Source: Polynucleobacter sp. AP-Kolm-20A-A1
Lineage (GTDB): Bacteria; Pseudomonadota; Gammaproteobacteria; Burkholderiales; Burkholderiaceae
Reading direction: 5' to 3'
NCBI RefSeq assembly: GCF_018688315.1
Contig: NZ_CP061315.1
Location: 62,001 to 126,000 of the forward strand
Length of the DNA stretch: 64,000 nucleotides
Part shown: in pieces, positions 58,722-64,000 of the stretch
Layout of the letters: every line of letters begins with the position of its first letter
Numbering within the stretch: position 1 is the stretch's first letter
Position numbers and translations under genes: made by a program
Notes under the pieces: model-generated
The model's input: only the letters and a program-made list of their open reading frames with translations
Told to the model about the DNA's origin: nothing
Database searches by the model: none

Positions 58722-59618
58722 ATGAATACAGTACAAATTCTTAGTACGCCCGACACTTTAAATTCTGCTTTAGAGACATGGTTTATTCAAAACAATCTTT
58801 TTGGGGGTGCGCCATATAGCCTTGGCGTAGATCAGGCAAAATTGGACAATTCACCTGTGGTGTATCTGGAGCTCCATCAAATTAATGTCGAACTGATTCG
58901 GTTCATCAAATCCTTAGGTAATAAAGTGGTCCTCTACCATATGGGTGGGGAAAGGCTTGATAAAGATATCTCGGCGTATGCCGAATGTGATCTAGTGATC
59001 CGAAACTATTATTTCTCTAGCATTATTGAAGGATATGGCCCTGGTAGCAAAGTTATGTGGGCCCCGAATGGCTTTAGAACTGGTGTTGGCCCTCGACATA
59101 AAGATTCTTTGAAAAAAGCATCGCAACGCCAGTGCTTGGCTGCATTTTTGGGTTGGATTAATAACTCAGCTTCTTACAATAATGAGCGCGCCAGCTTTTC
59201 TGGGCCTGCAACCGCTTGCGGCGAGAATTTGTACGTAATGCCTTCCAATGGATTCGCGGGTGGATATAACGTAGGCTTATATTCTGCAATCATGGAGGAT
59301 AGTATTTTTGCCCCCTGTCCTTCGGGTAACAATCCAGAAACAATACGTTTGTATGACGCCTTAGAGTTGGGTTGCATCCCCATTTCCCTGCCCCATGAGT
59401 TTTTATCATCCCCGGACGCCTTGGGATTGGTTGGTCCCGCTCCCTTCCCAATTATTGAGTCGTGGGCTCTATTGCCGGAATTTTTGAATCAAATGAAAAG
59501 TAAAGCAGCCTCTAATCCAGAAGGGATTCTAGAGTTGCAGGCGCGCTGCATCAATTGGTGGGCAGCTTTTAAGGATGCCATTCAAAATAAAATTCTCGAA
59601 AGAATTCTTTCGCCCTGA
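58722..59618 (+). CDS. Exostosin-like glycosyltransferase family protein
   Basis: A 298-residue protein with no signal peptide. The C-terminal part has IFAPCPSGNNPETIRLYDAL followed by ELGCIPISLP (near residues 196-226), the pattern of exostosin/GT47-type domains that bind the nucleotide sugar. The N-terminal half shows alternating strands and helices of a GT-B fold (VVYLELHQINVELIRFIKSL, KVVLYHMGGERL). It is probably translated together with the preceding DxD gene. Its product is not known. Confidence 0.7.
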   Translation: MNTVQILSTPDTLNSALETWFIQNNLFGGAPYSLGVDQAKLDNSPVVYLELHQINVELIRFIKSLGNKVVLYHMGGERLDKDISAYAECDLVIRNYYFSSIIEGYGPGSKVMWAPNGFRTGVGPRHKDSLKKASQRQCLAAFLGWINNSASYNNERASFSGPATACGENLYVMPSNGFAGGYNVGLYSAIMEDSIFAPCPSGNNPETIRLYDALELGCIPISLPHEFLSSPDALGLVGPAPFPIIESWALLPEFLNQMKSKAASNPEGILELQARCINWWAAFKDAIQNKILERILSP

Positions 59619-59628
59619 ATCTTTTCGC

Positions 59629-60201
59629 CTAGAAATCAAGTAAGAAGTTGAAGTTAATAATGCATCTTGCTTTAGAAGTTCTGGGTGGATGGTTTGCATG
59701 TAAAACCGTTTCATTGAAGTAAACCAGCGAACCTTTCTTTGGTGTGAAAGTATCCTCTACTTCATATACCCCAGAATCATTCTTTTCTTTAAAGAAAAGG
59801 GTGTCACCATCCGAATCATTCACGTAGTAAATCGCAACTACAGCCTTATCAGTCGTGTCGTAATGTGCCGGAAAGTGATCGTTTTCTCCAAACTCCGGAT
59901 TGGGGAATGTTAGGTTTAACTTGCAGCTGGCAATTTTTGGTTCTAGGCCGAGCTTGGTCACTAGCGCTAACGCAATAGGCTCAATTAGACCCCACTCATT
60001 TGAGACTAGCTGACCTTCATGAACAAACATGTGATTAAGCCGATAACCATCTTTGGTGTTGGGATCAGAAAATGCTGTTTTGTTATCTAGGTTAACTGAT
60101 CTTGGGTTTAAAAAGAGCGGGAAGTTCGGTCCTAAGAATCTTTCTTCAATAGCATTTTGTTGCTCTATGGGCACGATGTTTTCAATGACGTTCAATGACA
60201 T
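59629..60201 (-). CDS. 2-oxoglutarate/Fe(II)-dependent oxygenase (P4H-like)
   Basis: A 190-residue double-stranded beta-helix enzyme. The iron triad is H113-x-D115 (AHYDTTDKAVVAIYYVN) and H168 (ETVLHANHPP), with R179 (SKARCIINF) placed to bind 2-oxoglutarate. This is the prolyl-4-hydroxylase-like pattern. The substrate may be a protein side chain or a small molecule. It lies 10 bases from the convergent exostosin-like gene and 44 bases behind the MFS gene on the same strand. Confidence 0.82.
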   Translation of the reverse strand: MSLNVIENIVPIEQQNAIEERFLGPNFPLFLNPRSVNLDNKTAFSDPNTKDGYRLNHMFVHEGQLVSNEWGLIEPIALALVTKLGLEPKIASCKLNLTFPNPEFGENDHFPAHYDTTDKAVVAIYYVNDSDGDTLFFKEKNDSGVYEVEDTFTPKKGSLVYFNETVLHANHPPRTSKARCIINFNFLLDF

Positions 60202-60245
60202 ATTTATGAATCTTTTTGAAGGTTACTAATTGAACTAAGTCTAAT

Positions 60246-61592
60246 CTACTTATTAAGCAAATTGAGCTTAGTCTCTGGTAAATACATTGCGGCAATTATT
60301 GCGGCGCTCAATAAGAAAACGACAGGGTACCAAAGGCCGGTGAGATTATTTCCTGAAACTTGATTGATCCAGGTAACTGCCAAAGGGAGTAATCCGCCTA
60401 CCCAGCCTGCGGCCAGATTATGGGGTAATGTGGCCGCGCTATTTCTATTTTTTGCAGGAAAGAGTTCTGCCAGTAGCGCAGTCTGGGGTCCTACTACTAA
60501 GGCTAGCGCCAAAGCTAGTGTCACGAGGACAATGCTTAAGCCCAAAAGAGAAGATGCGCTATTTGTTTGTATGTACGCTATTCCATAATTCTCTAAAAGC
60601 TTAAATGCCGGAATAATAAAAATGGCGCCAAGCATAACCCCTCCTACAATTACAGGCTTACGTCCAATCTTGTCCGAAAGCCAGCCTGAAAAAATAGTTA
60701 ATGGAAAGAGCATTAGTGTGGCGCCAATACTCAGTTGATCAACCAACTCAGGCGGAAGCTGAATCGTAGTCTTTAAGAAAATGGCCACATAAACTTGAAC
60801 GCAGAAAAACAAAATAGCTCCGCTAGATGAAATACAGAAGAATAATAAAAACATTCTTTTGCGTATCTCCGGATCTTTAAAGTTATTTGCTAGCTGCGAT
60901 TCTGCTTTGCCATTTTTCTTCGTAATTTCTAAAAATACTGGCGTCTCTTCAAGGGACTTTCTTATCCAAAACCCAAATGCTAGCAGCAGTACTGAGAGCC
61001 AAAATGGCACACGCCAACCCCATGACTGAAATTCCTCAGGGGAAAGGTAGTTTCTAAGAAGTGCAATTTGTAAGGTAGAGAAGAGTATTCCTAAGGGGCC
61101 CATTAATTGCAGGAAGCTAGTCTTAAAACCGCGATGCTCATTTCCTGCATGTTCAGTTAGGTAAACAGCGCTTCCTCCAATTTCTCCACCGGCGGATAGG
61201 CCTTGCAAGAGTCGAAGGCTAACCAACAGAATGGGGGCCCAGATACCAATTTGGGCATAAGCGGGTAGAAAGCCCACGCTAACTGTCGCCAAACCCATTA
61301 TGGCGATGGTGATCATGAATACAGGTTTGCGGCCTATACGATCACCCATAGAGCCGAAAAGGGCTGAGCCGATAGGGCGTACTACCATTCCAACGCCAAA
61401 GGTCGCCAAGCTCGCTAAAAGCCCGGCATTGGGGTCGCTAGAAGGGAAAAATAAAGGTCCAAATACAACTGCTAGGGTGGCGAAGGTCAGGAAGTCATAC
61501 CACTCTAAAAAGGTCCCAAAACAGGCCGCAAGCGCTACCTTTCGATAGGAATGCAAATCCTCTTTTGATTCTAAGTTATTGATTTTATTCAA
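60246..61592 (-). CDS. MFS transporter, metabolite:H+ symporter type
   Basis: A 448-residue transporter with about twelve membrane helices. The N-terminal text ALAACFGTFLEWYDFLTFAT (18-37) and the loop GDRIGRKPVFMITIAIMG identify the MHS branch (ProP, KgtP, ShiA relatives). SAGGEIGGSAVYLTEHA and the second GRKP motif (SDKIGRKPVIVGG) are present. It probably imports an organic acid, osmolyte or similar; if 2-oxoglutarate, that would suit the downstream oxygenase, but this is speculation. Confidence 0.88.
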   Translation of the reverse strand: MNKINNLESKEDLHSYRKVALAACFGTFLEWYDFLTFATLAVVFGPLFFPSSDPNAGLLASLATFGVGMVVRPIGSALFGSMGDRIGRKPVFMITIAIMGLATVSVGFLPAYAQIGIWAPILLVSLRLLQGLSAGGEIGGSAVYLTEHAGNEHRGFKTSFLQLMGPLGILFSTLQIALLRNYLSPEEFQSWGWRVPFWLSVLLLAFGFWIRKSLEETPVFLEITKKNGKAESQLANNFKDPEIRKRMFLLFFCISSSGAILFFCVQVYVAIFLKTTIQLPPELVDQLSIGATLMLFPLTIFSGWLSDKIGRKPVIVGGVMLGAIFIIPAFKLLENYGIAYIQTNSASSLLGLSIVLVTLALALALVVGPQTALLAELFPAKNRNSAATLPHNLAAGWVGGLLPLAVTWINQVSGNNLTGLWYPVVFLLSAAIIAAMYLPETKLNLLNK

Positions 61593-61619
61593 TTTATATC
61601 TTTAAAAGTATTTATTTGT

Positions 61620-61684
61620 TGCATAGCAGCAAAAATTCCTTGCTTTGTCATATTCGCTCAGTTACAGTTTCATGGTGCAGTGCA
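61620..61684 (+). promoter_or_regulatory. Phasin promoter with two TGC-N3-GCA sites
   Basis: TTGCTT (61640-61645) and TACAGT (61663-61668), 17 bases apart, form a plausible sigma-70 promoter with a start near 61675. TGCATAGCA (61620-61628) lies upstream of the -35, and TGCAGTGCA (61676-61684) lies at the predicted start. TGC-N3-GCA is the core of sites bound by PhaR-type repressors of phasin genes, so these are candidate operators. Confidence 0.45.
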
Positions 61685-61759
61685 ATATTTAAGGTATCTA
61701 CATCCTCCTTATTTAGCACTTAATTGACTAGTTGTACCACTTAATTTCTGGAGAAATAT

Positions 61760-62344
61760 ATGAACCAAGAACAAATCACCGCTAAATTGTCCCAAATTAA
61801 CAGCAAGGGCCTCGAGGCTTCATTTTCTTTGAGCGAAGCTGCTTTGGAAAATGCTCAAAAATTGGCTGAATTGAACTATGCAGCATCCAAAGACGCTTTG
61901 GTAAATGCGCAAGACGGTTTTCAACAAGTTTTGACAGCAAAAGACCCAAAGCAAGTTACTGAACTTTTAAATGCTGAGACATTGCAAGCTGCGGGTAATC
62001 AAGCTGCTGCCTACCAAAAGAAAGTAAGCAAAGTGTTGCGTGATAGCAATAAAGAATTTGCAAACGTAGTTGATGCAAGCATCGACCAGTTGCAAGATGG
62101 TTTCCAGGACTGGATTAATACTGTTGCTTCAAATGCACCTGCTGGTTCCGAGACTTTCATCTCTTCTTTCAAGACTGTATACGGAAGTGCGTTGCAAGGT
62201 TTTGAACAGTTCCGCGCTGCTAGCAAAGAAGCTTTTGCAACTGCTGAGAAAACTGCTGATCAGGCACTCGAAACAGTACAAGGTCAAATTGCTCAAGTTA
62301 AGAAAGCTGCTACACCTGCATCACGTAGCCGCAAAGCTGCTTAA
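61760..62344 (+). CDS. Phasin (polyhydroxyalkanoate granule protein)
   Basis: A 194-residue alpha-helical phasin that coats PHA granules. It is of the phasin_2 type: MNQEQITAKLSQINSKGLEA at the start, ASKDALVNAQDGFQQVLTAK in the middle, and an Ala/Lys-rich C-terminus ending RKAA. GGAG precedes the ATG, and a strong terminator follows, fitting high expression. Its presence implies PHA storage by this organism. Confidence 0.92.
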   Translation: MNQEQITAKLSQINSKGLEASFSLSEAALENAQKLAELNYAASKDALVNAQDGFQQVLTAKDPKQVTELLNAETLQAAGNQAAAYQKKVSKVLRDSNKEFANVVDASIDQLQDGFQDWINTVASNAPAGSETFISSFKTVYGSALQGFEQFRAASKEAFATAEKTADQALETVQGQIAQVKKAATPASRSRKAA

Positions 62345-62374
62345 TTAGAGAATTTACTAAAGCATTACGTTTTA

Positions 62375-62408
62375 AAAAACCCGCCTAGTGTGAGCTAGGC
62401 GGGTTTTT
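62375..62408. terminator. Bidirectional terminator between phasin and rmuC
   Basis: AAAAACCCGCCTAG (62375-62388) pairs perfectly over 14 bases with CTAGGCGGGTTTTT (62395-62408), loop TGTGAG. T-runs exist in both directions, so it serves the phasin gene and the convergent grxD-rmuC unit. Confidence 0.93.
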
Positions 62409-62447
62409 GTTTGTCTTGACTAAAGAAAATATTATTTATTTTGGGCG

Positions 62448-63722
62448 CTACTCAAAGTCTGAAGATGATTCGAGTAGCGGCGCCGCTATATTCTTACTGG
62501 GCTTAACGCCTAGTTCGCGAACTTTTTCGGCGGAGCGTATGAGATTGCCTTTGCCAGTCTTTAATTTATTGAATGCGTCGTGATAACTTGTCTGCGCCTG
62601 GTCTAGTCGTTGGCCAAGCTTCTCAAGATCATCTACAAATCCAACAAATTTGTCGTAAAGATTGCCGCATTGTTTCGCAATCTCAAGGGCATTGCGATTT
62701 TGATGATCCTGTCTCCACAAATGGGCAACAGTGCGCAAAGTAGCCATCAAGGTGCTGGGGCAAACCAGCACAATATTTTTTGCTAAAGCTTCTTGGTAAA
62801 GATTGGGCGCAGTCTTTAGTGCCAATAAGAATGCTGGCTCAATTGGTACAAACATTAAAACAAAGTCTACTGAGCCAACGCCATACAGGGCGCTATAGTT
62901 CTTGCCAGATAAGCCTTGAATATGTTGGCGCAGCGACTGGATATGGGCTGCCAACTCTTGTTCTGCTTTAGCTGGATCTGTGGCTTCAGCGTGCCTTGCA
63001 TAGGCCGTAATAGATACCTTGCTATCGACAACCAGACTTCTACCTTCAGGCAGCTTGATAACAACGTCAGGTTGTAAGCGCGAGCCATCTGTTTGCGTAT
63101 GGCTATCTTGCACAAGATATTCTTCGCCTTTGCGTAGACCCGAAGATTCCAAGATGGATTCCAGAACTAGCTCCCCCCAATTGCCCTGAACTTTAGAGTC
63201 GCCTTTTAAGGCTTGGGTTAAGGAACGGGTTTCGTCTGACATACGCAGATTGAGATTGGCGAGTCGCTCAATTTCACTTTTGAGTGCATGGCGCTCACGT
63301 GCTTCATTGCCATAGGAGTTGCTTACTTGTTCTTTAAATTCAGTGAGCTTGGTTTGTAGTGGTTTTAATAAAGCATCTAAGCTGGCTGCATTCTGTTCGG
63401 TAAAGCGCTTGGATTTGTCTTCCAAAATCTCATTGGCCAAATTTTTAAATTGGTTGGTCAGGGCTTCTTTTGCTTCATTGAGTGACTCGATCCGACCTAG
63501 ACCTTGTTTTCGTTCTGAGTCGAGCTCTGCTTCAAGGCGAATCGCATTTTGAAGTGCCTTGTCACGTTCGGCGCGCATGCTTGCCGTCAGAGAGGCATCC
63601 GCTTGTACTTGTTGTTCTACGCGAGTCAGTGCTGAACGTAAATTGAGCGCATAAACCAAAAGGCCTGCACACAAACCTAAGGGCAGGCCAAACAGTAGAA
63701 GAGAGCTAAGATCGAAGGTCAC
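62448..63722 (-). CDS. rmuC: DNA recombination protein RmuC homologue
   Basis: A 424-residue protein with an N-terminal membrane helix (about residues 7-25), a long coiled coil (about 30-180) and a C-terminal nuclease-like domain (LRPDVVIKLP-like LQPDVVIKLPEGRSLVVDSK, KNYSALYGVGSVDFVLMFVP). RmuC limits DNA inversions at short repeats in E. coli. It starts 11 bases after grxD. Confidence 0.93.
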   Translation of the reverse strand: MTFDLSSLLLFGLPLGLCAGLLVYALNLRSALTRVEQQVQADASLTASMRAERDKALQNAIRLEAELDSERKQGLGRIESLNEAKEALTNQFKNLANEILEDKSKRFTEQNAASLDALLKPLQTKLTEFKEQVSNSYGNEARERHALKSEIERLANLNLRMSDETRSLTQALKGDSKVQGNWGELVLESILESSGLRKGEEYLVQDSHTQTDGSRLQPDVVIKLPEGRSLVVDSKVSITAYARHAEATDPAKAEQELAAHIQSLRQHIQGLSGKNYSALYGVGSVDFVLMFVPIEPAFLLALKTAPNLYQEALAKNIVLVCPSTLMATLRTVAHLWRQDHQNRNALEIAKQCGNLYDKFVGFVDDLEKLGQRLDQAQTSYHDAFNKLKTGKGNLIRSAEKVRELGVKPSKNIAAPLLESSSDFE

Positions 63723-63733
63723 AGCGAAAGAGC

Positions 63734-64000
63734 TTAGGCCTGAACCAATTTTTGTAGTTCACCGGATTGATACATCTCAGTCATGATGTCTGAGCCACCA
63801 ATAAATTCACCATTAATGTAAAGCTGTGGAATAGTTGGCCAATTGGCATATTCTTTAATTCCTTGGCGGATTCCGGCATCTTCCAAAACATTCACGGTGT
63901 GTAGATTTTCGACTCCACTAGCGCGCAAAATATTTACGGCATTGCCGGAGAAGCCGCATTGTGGAAACTGTGCTGTGCCCTTCATAAACAACACCACTGG
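63734..64000 (-). CDS. grxD: Monothiol glutaredoxin GrxD, 3' part
   Basis: The last 88 residues of a monothiol CGFS glutaredoxin; the 5' end lies past the window edge. Visible motifs are VVLFMKGT, the active site [25 protein letters not shown] and EMYQSGEL. Such proteins carry 2Fe-2S clusters, often together with BolA proteins; the BolA-family ibaG is at 34.8 kb. Confidence 0.95.
   Translation of the reverse strand, partial: PVVLFMKGTAQFPQCGFSGNAVNILRASGVENLHTVNVLEDAGIRQGIKEYANWPTIPQLYINGEFIGGSDIMTEMYQSGELQKLVQA

Noticed and set aside
57922..61592. An integrated genomic island with att sites at tRNA-Thr
   Set aside because: No integrase gene and no second copy of the tRNA 3' end were found in the window, so integration is left only as a hypothesis.

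Overview
The window looks like a chromosomal segment of a betaproteobacterium of the Burkholderiaceae, most like Polynucleobacter or a close relative. The evidence is gene content and order: the S10/spc/alpha ribosomal block with infA inside it, engB-hemB, gltBD-mlaFEDACB-ABC-ibaG-murA-his, hinT-tatABC, petABC-sspA-sspB, a GspB/OmpC-type porin, a phasin, moderate GC and very short intergenic gaps. The genus is an inference from memory, not from a search. No gap between genes exceeds 300 bases.

Layout. 1-9.7 kb: ribosomal proteins L16 (3' end) to L17, with secY, infA, rpmJ and rpoA, all on the plus strand. 9.7-13.4 kb: cutA-dsbD, convergent with engB-hemB. 13.5-17.9 kb: a dihaem cytochrome c, lysA-lptM, cyaY, then aroK-aroB on the minus strand. 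17.9-19.7 kb: a two-gene remnant or minimal version of the usual pilMNOPQ locus, a bitopic coiled-coil protein with a PilP/GspC-like end plus a short secretin. 19.9-22.9 kb: PBP1A (mrcA) followed by a REP-associated tyrosine transposase and a REP-like hairpin. 23.1-29.4 kb: glutamate synthase gltB-gltD. 29.4-35.1 kb: the Mla phospholipid transport operon, an ABC-2 exporter and a BolA protein. 35.1-43.4 kb: murA and the histidine genes hisG, D, (C inverted), B, H, A, F, I, E. 43.4-45.3 kb: hinT and the Tat translocase tatABC. 45.3-53.8 kb: a Sel1-repeat protein, a porin, then a minus-strand run mscL, TPR-OGT glycosyltransferase, HtrA protease and TPR-GT9-like protein. 53.9-57.9 kb: cytochrome bc1 (petABC) and the stringent starvation pair sspA-sspB, then tRNA-Thr(UGU). 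58.0-61.6 kb: an accessory block with two unusual glycosyltransferase-like genes, a 2-oxoglutarate/Fe(II) oxygenase and an MFS symporter. 61.7-64 kb: a phasin, rmuC and the 3' part of grxD.

How the parts connect: most of the window is core housekeeping (translation, secretion, haem, lysine/peptidoglycan, shikimate, nitrogen assimilation, histidine, outer-membrane lipid homeostasis, respiration). The Rieske protein carries a twin-arginine signal and is a likely client of the TatABC system encoded 9 kb away. The parts that depart from the expected core are the reduced secretin locus, the RAYT/REP element, the inverted hisC, the compositionally odd infA, the TPR-glycosyltransferase/HtrA run and the block behind tRNA-Thr. 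Several genes (mrcA, cutA, hisE) have a -10-like hexamer 6-8 bases before the start codon and no Shine-Dalgarno sequence, which suggests leaderless messages. All assignments come from reading the sequence; no database search was run.
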